DNA from: Undibacterium umbellatum
Lineage (GTDB): Bacteria > Pseudomonadota > Gammaproteobacteria > Burkholderiales > Burkholderiaceae_D
Direction of reading: 5' to 3'
Assembly: GCF_014284125.1 (NCBI RefSeq)
Contig: NZ_JACOFX010000004.1
Span: forward strand, 62,001-126,000
Length of the DNA stretch: 64,000 nucleotides
In this document: positions 26,669 to 35,579 of the stretch, one piece after another
Layout: the number at the start of each line of letters is the position of its first letter
Numbering within the stretch: position 1 is the first letter of the stretch
Notes under the pieces: generated by a model
The model's database searches: none
Seen by the model: only the letters and a program-made list of their open reading frames with translations
Told to the model about the DNA's origin: nothing
Program-made: the position numbers and the translations under genes

Positions 26669-27564
26669 CCCTGCTCAGTTGTGGTGCTCTGGGCGGTCAT
26701 CAGCAGCCCGGTGGCACTGGCGACTGGCAGCCATAGAGATAGTTTCGCATGGATTTCGGTGACGGGCATGTGGCAGCGTCTGGCTGCAGCCTGTGCACAG
26801 TGGCTGAGTGTGCGGGCTTGTCGTCTGGCGGCAGACAGGGCGTAAAACTGCCAGTCCTCAAGTGCATGGCAACTGACGTGGTAGCGGTGGCGGCTGATGG
26901 CAATGCAGGAGGTGGCCCTTACCAATGGATGTTGCGGTCTGGCACTGCCGGGGACTGTGGCAGCGGCCAGCCAGGGCTGGAAGGCGGACAGCGGGTGTGC
27001 AGTGAGCAGCAATCGTGTGGTGGCAGGCAGACTGATGACGGTTTTCGCACCGAGCAACACTGCCATGGGGTCTGGTGCGGTATAGTCGGTTTGTTCCAGG
27101 CCGGGTGCGCGTTGCGCGCAGTTGCGGGCATGTTCTATCAAGGCCAATTCAAGCGGGAAGCGCAGGCTGTGGCCTTCTCTGGCGGCACTGCGCTGGGTGT
27201 GCCGTAAAAACCGGGTGAAGTGGCTGCCCAGATCATGCAGGGAATAACTCGCAGGCGGGAAACTCGCCAGATAGCTGCGGCAAAAGAAGTTGAATAAATC
27301 CTCGCCCAGATGCAGGCGTAAAGCCGGATAATCACTTTGCAGGCAAGCCAGCAGGCGCAACCAGTAGCCATTGGCATACACTGCCAGCCCGGCCTGAACA
27401 TCAGCGACTTTGCCCTTTACCAGCATGGCACTGGCATCACGCCCGTGGGCAATGGTGGCATGCTGCAAACCCGCTGCCAGCCCCTGTGGGTTGGTGATGG
27501 ATGCCAGCATCCATTGCTGTAGCTGCACCAGCGTTGCGGGTTCAGGCTGGTTCGAGATGGTCAT
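26665..27564 (-). CDS. DUF2063 / HvfC-BufC-like MNIO partner protein
   Basis: 299 residues from ATG 27564 ([20 protein letters not shown]), chosen over a longer frame to 27723 that overlaps the neighbouring gene heavily. The N-terminal domain has the DUF2063 pattern: [20 protein letters not shown] and [12 protein letters not shown]. In known systems this family binds the precursor peptide and works with a DUF692 iron oxidase (as BufC, HvfC or MbnC-like partners do). Its start overlaps the end of the DUF692 gene by 23 bp, so they are translationally coupled. Its stop codon coincides with the start of the SulP fragment, so the natural C-terminus may have been altered. Confidence 0.82.
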   Translation of the reverse strand: MTISNQPEPATLVQLQQWMLASITNPQGLAAGLQHATIAHGRDASAMLVKGKVADVQAGLAVYANGYWLRLLACLQSDYPALRLHLGEDLFNFFCRSYLASFPPASYSLHDLGSHFTRFLRHTQRSAAREGHSLRFPLELALIEHARNCAQRAPGLEQTDYTAPDPMAVLLGAKTVISLPATTRLLLTAHPLSAFQPWLAAATVPGSARPQHPLVRATSCIAISRHRYHVSCHALEDWQFYALSAARRQARTLSHCAQAAARRCHMPVTEIHAKLSLWLPVASATGLLMTAQSTTTEQG

Positions 27565-28501
27565 GGCTGTGCTGGCTTGCTGCTGGCAGGTGGAAATCAA
27601 TGGGATGCGCAAACTGCAGACCTTGTTGCTGCTGTACCGCTTGCTGGGGCAACTGTCCGGCGAGCACGGCGCTGGCTTTGGCCAGCTCTGCCAGCAGGTC
27701 TTCGTAATCAGGGACGTTGGCATCCCATTCCAGCAGGGTGGCTACGCCGCCGGTGAGTTTTTGCGCCAGTGCATACAGCTGCCACACAGGAGTGGGCACG
27801 GGTGCGTCGTGGGTGTCGATGAGTAACTCGCCTGCGCGGGTGGGGCCCGCCAGATGGAGTTGCACAATGTGACTGTGCGGCAAGGCGCGCAGGTAGTCGA
27901 TGGCATCAAAACCGTGATTGTGGGCGCTCACATAGACGTTGTTGACATCCAGCAGCAGGCCGCAACCTGTGGCCAGAGCCAGGCGGGAAATAAATTCCCA
28001 CTCTGGCATGGTGGAGTCGGCAAACTGTATATAGCTGCTTGGGTTTTCCAGTACCAGCGGGCGCTGCAATATGTCTTGCACCTGATGCACCCTTTGGATC
28101 AGGTGTTGCAGGCTAGACTCATGAAAAGGCAGCGGCAACAAGTCATGCGAATTATGGCTGCCCAGGCCAGTCCAGCAGATGTGGTCAGACACCCAGACTG
28201 CACTGACGCGGTTTGCCAGCTCCCTGAGCTTGCGCAGATATTCCAGATTGAGCGGGCTGGCGCTGCCTATCGACAGTGAAACGCCATGCATGACGATGGG
28301 CAATTGAGCCGCGAGTTGTTCCAGCACATGGGCGCTGTAACCTGCATGATCAATGAAGTTTTCTGAAATGATTTCAAACCAGTCTACCCTGGCACCGCCA
28401 GCCAGTATGGCTGGCAGGTGCTGGGTGCGCAGGCCAAGACCCATGCCCAGATTGGGCAAACCCAGCCGGGCCTGGCTTGCGCCCTGGCTGGTGCTGTGCA
28501 T
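27542..28501 (-). CDS. DUF692 multinuclear non-heme iron oxidase (MNIO)
   Basis: 319 residues from ATG 28501. The TIM-barrel metal ligands of the family can be seen: His72 (MHGVSLS), His107 (SDHICW), Glu152 (LENPSSY), Asp185 (LLDVNNVYV), His194/His196, His216 (LHLAG), Asp229-His231 (DTHD) and Glu258 (LLEWD). MNIO enzymes such as MbnB, TglH and BufB use a mixed-valent iron cluster to modify cysteine residues of peptide substrates. The upstream ferritin-like gene (40 bp away) encodes a Cys-rich tail that is a candidate substrate. The downstream gene encodes the usual DUF2063 partner. Confidence 0.92.
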   Translation of the reverse strand: MHSTSQGASQARLGLPNLGMGLGLRTQHLPAILAGGARVDWFEIISENFIDHAGYSAHVLEQLAAQLPIVMHGVSLSIGSASPLNLEYLRKLRELANRVSAVWVSDHICWTGLGSHNSHDLLPLPFHESSLQHLIQRVHQVQDILQRPLVLENPSSYIQFADSTMPEWEFISRLALATGCGLLLDVNNVYVSAHNHGFDAIDYLRALPHSHIVQLHLAGPTRAGELLIDTHDAPVPTPVWQLYALAQKLTGGVATLLEWDANVPDYEDLLAELAKASAVLAGQLPQQAVQQQQGLQFAHPIDFHLPAASQHSHDHLEPA

Positions 28502-28541
28502 GATGTCTGGCTGCTTCACCGGGATTGCCTGCACATGATGC

Positions 28542-30485
28542 TCAGTTAGGCGGCAAGACCATGCGCAGCGGGCTTGCTGCAGGCGGGTTGCCCGCAGCAA
28601 CGGGGGGCTGTTGTGCATTCATGACGGCGGTATAAGCAGTCCAGGCTGCAGCGTACACGGTCTGGTTTTGGGTAAAACCAAAGGTGCCAAGCGTAGCCGG
28701 TGGCGTGCTGAAAATATCGGCAATATCCATGGTGCCACCGCTGCCATAAGTCTGGAAAACCGAGATCGGTACGGCACAACCACCTTTTTGATTACAGGTA
28801 TTGTCGCTGGGGGCGATAAAGTTTTTTGAATTCCCTGCCGTATCAATGATGGGGTAACCGCAACCACCCAGGCCCTTGCAGGAGTTGGAGCTGGAGCAGG
28901 TATGGTAAGCCGCCAGCGCAGCGCAGCTATTGCCCGGATTTTGCACACTCAGACCCTGGCAGGCATGGCGGTCGGCATCGGTAATGGGAGGCAAGCTACC
29001 GCTGGCAGACAAATCAGGTGCCTCACCAAACACAGCCCAGTACAGCGACATGCGGTCACCAGAAGCCGCCATGGCCTGGTAGGGGAACCTGGCACTGCTG
29101 CTGGCCCAGTATTGGGTCAGCGCCTTGTTGATGCCATCGACAGCACCTGCCACCAGTTGCCCCAGCAATTGCGGATAATCTTGACCCGTGCGCATGGCGG
29201 TCAATGAGGCAGCGACTTCGTCCGGGCTGGGCAGGTTGGCTTGTGGCTGATAGGCTGATGTCTGCAGGTCAGCACCTGTCCAGGCATTACCTGCGGCATA
29301 CCATTGGGCAAAATTGAGGTAATCAGGTTCTTGCACGACGTTTTGCAGTTCATTAAAACGATCCCAGTGGTCGATGACGTCGCCATGCGAGCGGGCATCG
29401 ACATTGCCTGGTTCGTACGGGTAATCAACTATCAGCGCTGCGCGGTCGGGGCGGAAGCGGGTTTCAACGGCATTGTCGGTGACTTCATCCCGCAAGCCGA
29501 CCGTGGTATCAAGCGAGACGTTTTTATAAATGCGTCGCTGAACCTGCAAACGGAAGCCCTTGAGCAAGTTTTCTACCCCACCCTCACCCTGGTTGACGAT
29601 GCCATTGATCATGTCGATGGCTTGCAGCAAGGCCATGTCGGGGTCACTGGCGCTGATTTTCATGGGCATCAGCGGATACTCATCACGACTATGGCCGCTG
29701 TATTTGCCATTGAAGATATCGCGCTGCTGATCCAGCCTGCTGGCATCAAACAGCTTGGACCACAGCGTTACGCCGCCTTCATACTCAATCGCCAGGTACT
29801 GCATGAAGCACTGGTACATCCAGCCTATGGTGCCAAACTGGGGAAGATTGGCCTCGGTGTTTTTTGCTGTCCAGTTTTCAAAGGGAACGGCAGGGAAATA
29901 GTCGGCAAGCTTGTCGGCCTTGATGTCTGCCCTTGCATCATCATGGCTTTGTTCTATCGCCAGGAAAAGTTGTATCTGCTCTGTTGTCAGCGCAGCCAGG
30001 TTGACTTTCACGTCGGCAAAACTGGTGGTATCGGTGAGGTCAACAATGTGCGGGATGGTTGTCAGTGTCGGCCCATAGCAAGCCCAGCCGCCATTTGTAT
30101 TTTGCAACAAGGTCTTGTCAAAGAATTGCGGCGGCGCGCCCAGCACGGTGGCCAGGTTGGCAGCGAGTTGCAGGTGCAACATCTCCTGGATAAACACACT
30201 GAACACAGTATTGTAGGCACGCTGGTTGGACGTCAGCGTGGTGCCCGCCGTGGTGGACATGCCGGGCCACAAGCGCCCCTGCGCCAGCGGGTTGCTGATC
30301 GTGTGCGTACCCTGTATGGACGACATCGCTGCCAGGTACAAAGGAATGGTGAAATTCTCCACATTCACCGCCGCTTGCGCCAGGGCAAGCACCGCTGCCG
30401 TGTCTTCTGGCAAACAGGAAATGGGGCGGCATTTGACTGGACAAAAACTGGTGGGGATTTGCCCCCTGAGTGCATCATTCGACAT
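28542..30485 (-). CDS. Ferritin-like protein with Cys-rich C-terminal tail
   Basis: 647 residues from ATG 30485, which has a TAGGAG ribosome-binding site. Residues 30-260 form a ferritin-like domain of the PF12902 type, with Glu43 (VENFTIPLY), Glu101 and His104 (QEMLHLQLA) and a later acidic helix ([13 protein letters not shown]). No signal peptide is present. Seven cysteines are gathered at residues 509-570, including [14 protein letters not shown] and NQKGGCA; three more lie at 15, 19 and 24. The CKGxGGC pattern resembles that of bufferin-type MNIO substrates. It is the first gene of an operon with the MNIO and DUF2063 genes. Iron- or copper-related function is inferred, not shown. Confidence 0.85.
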   Translation of the reverse strand: MSNDALRGQIPTSFCPVKCRPISCLPEDTAAVLALAQAAVNVENFTIPLYLAAMSSIQGTHTISNPLAQGRLWPGMSTTAGTTLTSNQRAYNTVFSVFIQEMLHLQLAANLATVLGAPPQFFDKTLLQNTNGGWACYGPTLTTIPHIVDLTDTTSFADVKVNLAALTTEQIQLFLAIEQSHDDARADIKADKLADYFPAVPFENWTAKNTEANLPQFGTIGWMYQCFMQYLAIEYEGGVTLWSKLFDASRLDQQRDIFNGKYSGHSRDEYPLMPMKISASDPDMALLQAIDMINGIVNQGEGGVENLLKGFRLQVQRRIYKNVSLDTTVGLRDEVTDNAVETRFRPDRAALIVDYPYEPGNVDARSHGDVIDHWDRFNELQNVVQEPDYLNFAQWYAAGNAWTGADLQTSAYQPQANLPSPDEVAASLTAMRTGQDYPQLLGQLVAGAVDGINKALTQYWASSSARFPYQAMAASGDRMSLYWAVFGEAPDLSASGSLPPITDADRHACQGLSVQNPGNSCAALAAYHTCSSSNSCKGLGGCGYPIIDTAGNSKNFIAPSDNTCNQKGGCAVPISVFQTYGSGGTMDIADIFSTPPATLGTFGFTQNQTVYAAAWTAYTAVMNAQQPPVAAGNPPAASPLRMVLPPN

Positions 30486-30895
30486 ACGGTCTCCTATGGG
30501 TGTGAGGGAAAAACCTTGTTCAGAACAGATGTCAAAATGGTACACCAATAGTCACAAAGATAATGCAAAATAATTATTACATAATGTTAACTTTAAGCAT
30601 TTCTCTGCTTGCCCGAATGGAAAACGCAGACGCGTGATGTGTGTAGTGCTGAACAGTCAGGCCTTTTCGGGTTGCGGAAAATCAGACGACTTTACTCTGT
30701 AGGCATTTGCCATCCAGAACATGGCAATGGACGTAAATCCTGCTGAACCGACATGCGAAAAAAATAAGTACGTGTGGTAAGCGATATGAAATTATCATAT
30801 TACTATTACTCATTGCAATCAAGTAGCGGAAGCAGCGCAGTGTAGTCCAACTTGATCCAGACTTACGCAGCCGGGGCGGCTCTGAGTTAGCCCCA
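30486..30895. other. Intergenic region upstream of the ferritin-like operon
   Basis: 410 bp between the SulP stop and the ferritin-like start. AT-rich around 30545-30605, a likely promoter area for the leftward operon. The segment 30780-30880 shows weak similarity to 26210-26440 next to the SulP fragment, in keeping with an old duplication. Confidence 0.45.
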
Positions 30896-32524
30896 TCAAA
30901 CCTTCTCCACATACAACTCCCGCGCCATGGTGACCACATCATCGACACTGAGTTCGCTGAAACTGCCGATGTGCAGATGGGGTATCTCTGCTCTTTCCAG
31001 CACGATGCGGCTGGCGGATTTGAGGCGGGCCAGCATCAGGTGCTTTTTTTGCAGATAGAGGCTGGCGCAAAAGTCTGAGAGGGCTTCTATGCTGGAGCTG
31101 TCAAGATCGGGGGATTCTTCCAGGCTCATGACGACGACTTTGGCGTCGCTGGCGACGGCATATTGCTTGGCCAGGCTCATGGTGCGTTCAGCATTGCCAA
31201 AGAACAGGCCGCTCTCTGGTCGCAGGATCAGCACGCCGGGGATGAATTTGGCCTGGGGATAATTGACCAGACTGACAAAGTCGTGGCCACCATTTAAACG
31301 GCCAAGGACCGAGATACTGGTATAGGCCAGCCTGCGCAAGAGCATCAGCAAACTGATGCCGATAGCCACCAGCAAGCCATCCAGCACCCCCAGCAAGAGC
31401 ACGGCTACAACCGCAGCCAGGGCCACGAACCTGTCCCTGTGTAATTTGAAGTAAGGATAAAACGCCGATGGCCGCAATGAATGGCTGACCGCGTGGATGA
31501 CAATGGCCGCCAGCACTGGCGCAGGTGTCAGGGCAATCACTGAGAGCATGGTCAGCACGATGATCAACAAGGTCGCTGCGGCGGCCCAGCCTGCCGCTTT
31601 GCTGCGTGCGCCATTGTTTTCATTGGCAGCCGTAGCAGAAAAACCTGCACCCACGGGCAAGCCCTGGAACAGGCCCGACATCAGATTGGCAGCACCGAGT
31701 GCCAGCAAATCCCGGTTGGGGGCGATAGTATCGCCATGGCGTATCGCAAAATTGCGGATGGCGCTATAGGATTCGGCATACAGAATCAAGAGCATGGCAA
31801 TGCTCAGCTCACCGATGCGCAGATACTGGATATAGGTCAAATCTGGCAAGCTGGGGGCTTGCAGTTGCAAATCAATTTTGCCAACCAGTGGCACCCCGTA
31901 CTGGGCCAAGCCCAGCCACTGCCCTGCCAGAATACCCAGGGCCAGCACCAGCAAACCTGCTGGCAGGTAAGAAAAGCGCGCCAGCACAAACAAGAGCAGC
32001 AAGGCCACCAGGCCCACGGCCAGCGACAGCCAGTTCCATTGTGGCAGTTGCTCCAGCAAGGCATAAGAAAAGCGCAGCATGTCAGTATGATGAACATGCA
32101 CCCCGACCACATGGGCAAACTGTTTGATGATGATGACAGCAGACAAACCAAAGGCAAAGCCGCGCAAGACTGGCCGGGCGATAAAGTCAGAAATGCTGCC
32201 CAGTTTGGCCACACCGGCAATCATGAAAAACACGCCCGTCATGATGACCACGCCCATCGACACCAGTATGCGCAAACCCACGTCTCCGTTAGCCATGGCT
32301 GCCGTCGCCGAGGCCAGCACGGCGGCAGAAGATGAGGTGGCTGCGACGATGGCAAAGCGGCTGCTGCCCATCAGGCCATAACAGACCAGGCCCGCAAACA
32401 CGGCGACGATACCTGCCTGCGGCGGCAGATTGGCAATGCTGGCATAGGCCACTGCCTCAGGCAAGAGCAAACCCGCCAGCGACAAACCAGCGATGATGTC
32501 AGACCAGGCCCAGGTTTTGTTCAT
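30896..32524 (-). CDS. SulP-family inorganic anion transporter with STAS domain
   Basis: 542 residues. About eleven to fourteen membrane segments (residues 8-400) include the family pattern PEAVAYASIANLPPQAGI and MGSSRFAIVAATSSSAAVLA near the ion-binding site. A C-terminal cytoplasmic STAS domain (residues 430-540) has VVVMSLEESPDLDSSSIEALSD. SulP proteins carry sulfate, bicarbonate or dicarboxylates, and the substrate here is not clear from sequence. Part of this gene is repeated at 26446-26668 on the far side of the ferritin/MNIO operon. Confidence 0.92.
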   Translation of the reverse strand: MNKTWAWSDIIAGLSLAGLLLPEAVAYASIANLPPQAGIVAVFAGLVCYGLMGSSRFAIVAATSSSAAVLASATAAMANGDVGLRILVSMGVVIMTGVFFMIAGVAKLGSISDFIARPVLRGFAFGLSAVIIIKQFAHVVGVHVHHTDMLRFSYALLEQLPQWNWLSLAVGLVALLLLFVLARFSYLPAGLLVLALGILAGQWLGLAQYGVPLVGKIDLQLQAPSLPDLTYIQYLRIGELSIAMLLILYAESYSAIRNFAIRHGDTIAPNRDLLALGAANLMSGLFQGLPVGAGFSATAANENNGARSKAAGWAAAATLLIIVLTMLSVIALTPAPVLAAIVIHAVSHSLRPSAFYPYFKLHRDRFVALAAVVAVLLLGVLDGLLVAIGISLLMLLRRLAYTSISVLGRLNGGHDFVSLVNYPQAKFIPGVLILRPESGLFFGNAERTMSLAKQYAVASDAKVVVMSLEESPDLDSSSIEALSDFCASLYLQKKHLMLARLKSASRIVLERAEIPHLHIGSFSELSVDDVVTMARELYVEKV

Positions 32525-32724
32525 GTGCTTTGAATGTGGTTGGATGCATGCGCCTTGTGGTGACGAGCACTTATTAGATAAATAATTTATATTTTATGGC
32601 AGAGAGTAGCAGCCAGTATACGCTGCGTGGATAGGGATGGGGGAATTGTCAGGCTGTGGCAGATGCTTGTGAGCATCAGCAAAACTGCATAGACCAGTAT
32701 GAACGAAAGAATGGACGCAGCAAA

Positions 32725-32862
32725 CTACACAATTTTGCTAACCGCGCATATTCCTAAAGAAAAGTCTGTCTGGAAAAAATATTGCCAGACTGGTGGCAGC
32801 CACATCGCTAATGTCACGAACCAGATGGCGATGAGCGCGTCTTTGATTTTCGGGATGTGCAT
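32725..32862 (-). pseudogene. 5' fragment of the paralogous membrane-protein family
   Basis: A 45-codon frame starting at 32862 encodes DALIAIWFVTLAMWLPPVWQ, then YFFQTDFSLGI, clearly like the N-termini of the proteins at 23815 and 24696. It then diverges and stops at 32725. Its start region is intact. It is a remnant of a further copy of the family, now located on the other side of the SulP gene. Confidence 0.7.
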
Positions 32863-32913
32863 TGCGAGAGTCCTATGATTTCCATTCGCGATTGATGACA
32901 TGCGTGGCCAAAG

Positions 32914-33129
32914 CTACAGCCCGCGCCCCGTATCCTTCCGCTCTATCCCGACCAGTTTCAAAGCCAGCACAGCCAGACCCAGCACGATGCCCACAATGAT
33001 GTCAGTGATCTTGCCCGAATAAGGCAGCAGGAAGATGCTGTACAGGATGCAAGCCAGGATGATGACAATGCAAGCCCCGATTATCATCGTTCTGATGATA
33101 GTTGTATTGCCTGCGGGAGGTGTTTTCAT
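32914..33129 (-). CDS. Small two-helix membrane protein
   Basis: 71 residues with two hydrophobic segments (MIIGACIVIILACILYSIFL and ITDIIVGIVLGLAVLALKLV) separated by LPYSGK, and a charged end (ERKDTGRGL). No family recognised. It lies 51 bp upstream of the membrane-protein remnant on the same strand. Confidence 0.6.
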   Translation of the reverse strand: MKTPPAGNTTIIRTMIIGACIVIILACILYSIFLLPYSGKITDIIVGIVLGLAVLALKLVGIERKDTGRGL

Positions 33130-33632
33130 CTCTATCGCGCCTCACTAAGCCAGACCAATCTTGTGCTACATGCCGATAGTCCACATTTTACTTCGTCTTA
33201 GCAAAAAGTATTGCGTACTTCATAATTTATATTTCCTATCGGCAATACTCCGGTGTAAAGCTTTGGCTATAAGCGCACTGGCCGAATTGCGTTTCCCCTC
33301 GTTTCCCCTATCGTATGACGTCGCTGGCCGCAACAGGTCGTCGTGCAGGCTTCTCAACATTGCGCCGCAGCTCCCTGCCAAAACAGGCAAAAACCGCAAC
33401 ATTATGTTACAAAGCAAAATATCCGGCCTCAAAATCGGCTAACTTCGCATTTTTTTCGCTCCAATGATCAGCAGAATTTCCATGTGGAAACTATCTATTT
33501 TCCCTATATTCACCTAACTTCAGACAAGCTGCTGACAAAATGATGACAAATTAAGCTTGCTAATATATTTCCCCTTCTGATACATTGCGTTACATTAATC
33601 TGCAATACGAAACAAATGGTGCGATTGTGAAC
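33130..33632. other. Intergenic region between divergent genes
   Basis: About 500 bp, AT-rich towards 33540-33590, where the promoter of the VirK/YbjX gene is likely. Short open frames on both strands show no coding signature. The open frame of the next gene extends to 33585. Confidence 0.45.
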
Positions 33633-34601
33633 ATGTTGAACTGGCGTGAGTTGTGGACTGCGGGCAGGGTACTGGAGGCTATTGATACAAAGAAGTTGTA
33701 TGCAACAGGCAGTTTCACGGCGAGCCTGCGCTGGGCTCTGTCTGTGCGCCTGGCGGACGAGCGTACCAGCCTCAAGAGCAAAGTCCTGTTCCTGTTACGC
33801 AGCAGTGCGCGCCCGCAAGTGAGCTTGCGCTGGTTTCATTTCCTGCACCAGACCTATTTGCGCAAGGCTGCACCAAGAGATATGGCCTTGCTGGACGCCA
33901 TTCACCGCCCCTTCTTTGACCGCCAGATTTGTTGCGTATCGCGCCTGCGCCTGTTGCGCAATCATTTCCATTTATCCGCCCAGTTGTTTGGCAGACGCCG
34001 CACTCAGGAGATGCTGGCAGGTAGCGACTTTACCCTGGCCACCATCGTGGGCAAGGATGAACAGAATTACCGTATCAGCCTGTTCCGCAGTTGCGCCTTT
34101 CAACGTGAAGGCGGCTTGAGCCTGGGCCTGTTCCAGGGTAGCCAGCTGTTGCAAAGCATTAGCTTTTCATTTGACCGCAAAGGCCACCAGTTGATGATCA
34201 GAGTAGGTGGCGTGCAATCATGTAAGCAGAACGCGCGCGAGACCATGCGCGCCTGCACCAAGAACCTCTTTGGCATACAGCCACGCCTGTTGTTGATCGA
34301 AGCCTTGCGTAGCCTGGCGCGCGAGCTGCACTGCACGGGCATAGAATGCATTGCCAAGAAGAACCATATTTACCAGTCCTGGCGCTACCGCTTCAGCAAG
34401 ACCATCAAGGCAGAGTACGACAGCCTGTGGCAATCTGCCGGGGCCTGCGCACTTGCCAATGGCAATTACCTGCTGCCGCTGGCGAGCGAGGACGTGCCAC
34501 TTTCTGAGCGCCCTTCCAACAAGCGCAGCGAATACCGCTCGCGTGATGGCCTGACCATGGGCATGCGCGAAGGGATAAGGCGCAGCCTGGTCGCGGCCTG
34601 A
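33633..34601 (+). CDS. VirK/YbjX (DUF535) family protein
   Basis: 322 residues from ATG 33633 (MLNWRELWTAGRVLEA); the frame is open from 33585. The whole protein matches the DUF535 family, with segments RWFHFLHQTYLRKAAPRDM, GGLSLGLFQGSQLLQSISFS, GGVQSCKQNARETMRACTKNL and KNHIYQSWRYRFSKTIKAEYD. Family members VirK and YbjX are linked to virulence-factor export or envelope stress in enterobacteria; the biochemical activity is unknown. No neighbouring gene suggests a pathway here. Confidence 0.88.
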   Translation: MLNWRELWTAGRVLEAIDTKKLYATGSFTASLRWALSVRLADERTSLKSKVLFLLRSSARPQVSLRWFHFLHQTYLRKAAPRDMALLDAIHRPFFDRQICCVSRLRLLRNHFHLSAQLFGRRRTQEMLAGSDFTLATIVGKDEQNYRISLFRSCAFQREGGLSLGLFQGSQLLQSISFSFDRKGHQLMIRVGGVQSCKQNARETMRACTKNLFGIQPRLLLIEALRSLARELHCTGIECIAKKNHIYQSWRYRFSKTIKAEYDSLWQSAGACALANGNYLLPLASEDVPLSERPSNKRSEYRSRDGLTMGMREGIRRSLVAA

Positions 34602-34703
34602 GCCTGGCTTGCCAGACTTGCGTGGCTTATTTGATTTAGATGGCTTAATTGGCTTATACGGGGCAAGTACAAGTTGCCCTTTCAAGCACCTACTCCGTCT
34701 TTA

Positions 34704-34768
34704 GCAGAAGCGGCTTCAGCCGCGAATGACTGTTGCCGCACCCAGCTAACGGCTAAAACCGCTCCTGC
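34704..34768. repeat. REP-like inverted pair, second copy
   Basis: GCAGAAGCGGCTTCAGCCGC at 34704 faces TAACGGCTAAAACCGCTCCT ending at 34768. It is the same type as the pair at 3307-3390. Confidence 0.6.
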
Positions 34769-34786
34769 GGTTGCAATTGCAGTGAC

Positions 34787-34808
34787 GTAGGGCGCATTGC
34801 AATGCGCC
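34787..34808. repeat. Short palindrome GTAGGGCGCATTGCAATGCG
   Basis: A 22-bp palindromic unit of the GTAGGGCGC type directly after the REP pair. The interval 34602-35018 between genes otherwise shows no supported gene. Confidence 0.4.
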
Positions 34809-35018
34809 GCATGAAATCATCACTTCTCAAAGCAAATCATCCTTGCAGTGTGCGGCGTGCACAGGCGCATGTTGCACAAGAATATATTGCGCCCAGCATC
34901 ACGGCCAAGTTCGGGGAAGACGGTTTGCGCCAATCAATTTTGATTACAATAGCAATGACCAGGTGTTCTGCCTGCCTCAGTCACACAAACATACCACCAG
35001 CACAAATTGGAGGTATTG

Positions 35019-35408
35019 ATGAGCAGTGCTTCAATGGCAAATTCTGGCCCCACCAGCAGCGACAGCGAAACAGTCGATCTGCGTGCGCAGACGCTTTACC
35101 ACGGTACCAGGGCTGACCTGCAGGTGGGCGATCTCATCGCGCCGGGTTACCGTTCGAACTATGGCAAGCGAAAGAAGGCAACTTACGTGTATCTGAGCGC
35201 GACCCTGGACGCCGCTACCTGGGGTGCAGAGCTGGCAGCCGGTGACGGCCCGGGCAGGATTTATATCGTGGAAGCGATGAGCGAGATCTTCAATGACCCG
35301 AATCTGACGGACAAGAAGTTCCCTGGCAATCCGACAAAATCATACCGCAGCCGTGAGCAATTGAAAGTCGTCGGCAAGGGCACGCACCAGAAATGGTCCA
35401 GGCCATGA
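35019..35408 (+). CDS. arr: Rifampin ADP-ribosyltransferase (Arr), 3' end frameshifted
   Basis: 129 residues from ATG 35019, which follows a clear GGAGG site. The Arr core is present: YHGTRADLQVGDLIAPGYRS, TYVYLSATLDAATWGAELA, GRIYIVEA, FNDPNLTDKKFPGNPTKSYR. Arr proteins transfer ADP-ribose from NAD to the hydroxyl at C23 of rifamycins and so confer resistance. After LKVVG the frame reads KGTHQKWSRP and stops. The usual family C-terminus (PEMVQAMKNHIEQLRLQG and IEAIDD) is encoded in another frame up to 35461. The natural protein is thus truncated by about 25 residues; activity is uncertain. Confidence 0.85.
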   Translation: MSSASMANSGPTSSDSETVDLRAQTLYHGTRADLQVGDLIAPGYRSNYGKRKKATYVYLSATLDAATWGAELAAGDGPGRIYIVEAMSEIFNDPNLTDKKFPGNPTKSYRSREQLKVVGKGTHQKWSRP

Positions 35409-35532
35409 AGAATCACATAGAACAACTGCGACTGCAGGGGATAGAGGCGATCGACGATTGAGTCGCCAGCCATGTCCCTGACATTTCAAGCTGCTTCATA
35501 GCATATCATCATGCTAAACAATAACACACTAA

Positions 35533-35568
35533 ACTATCATAATAGCGCGCTTGCGCACCCATGATAGT
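35533..35568. promoter_or_regulatory. Probable operator upstream of hipA
   Basis: Inverted repeat ACTATCAT (35533-35540) and ATGATAGT (35561-35568) with 20 bp between, 12 bp before the hipA start. HipB-type proteins bind such spaced palindromes, so autoregulation is likely. Confidence 0.6.
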
Positions 35569-35579
35569 GATACTATACT

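Noticed and set aside
29304-30551. Long plus-strand frame of 415 codons
   Set aside because: It is antisense to the ferritin-like gene, which has a recognisable domain, a ribosome-binding site and operon context. The antisense frame lacks any protein signature.
34802-35116. 105-codon plus-strand frame before arr
   Set aside because: It overlaps the arr start, which has a clear GGAGG site, and its composition is atypical.
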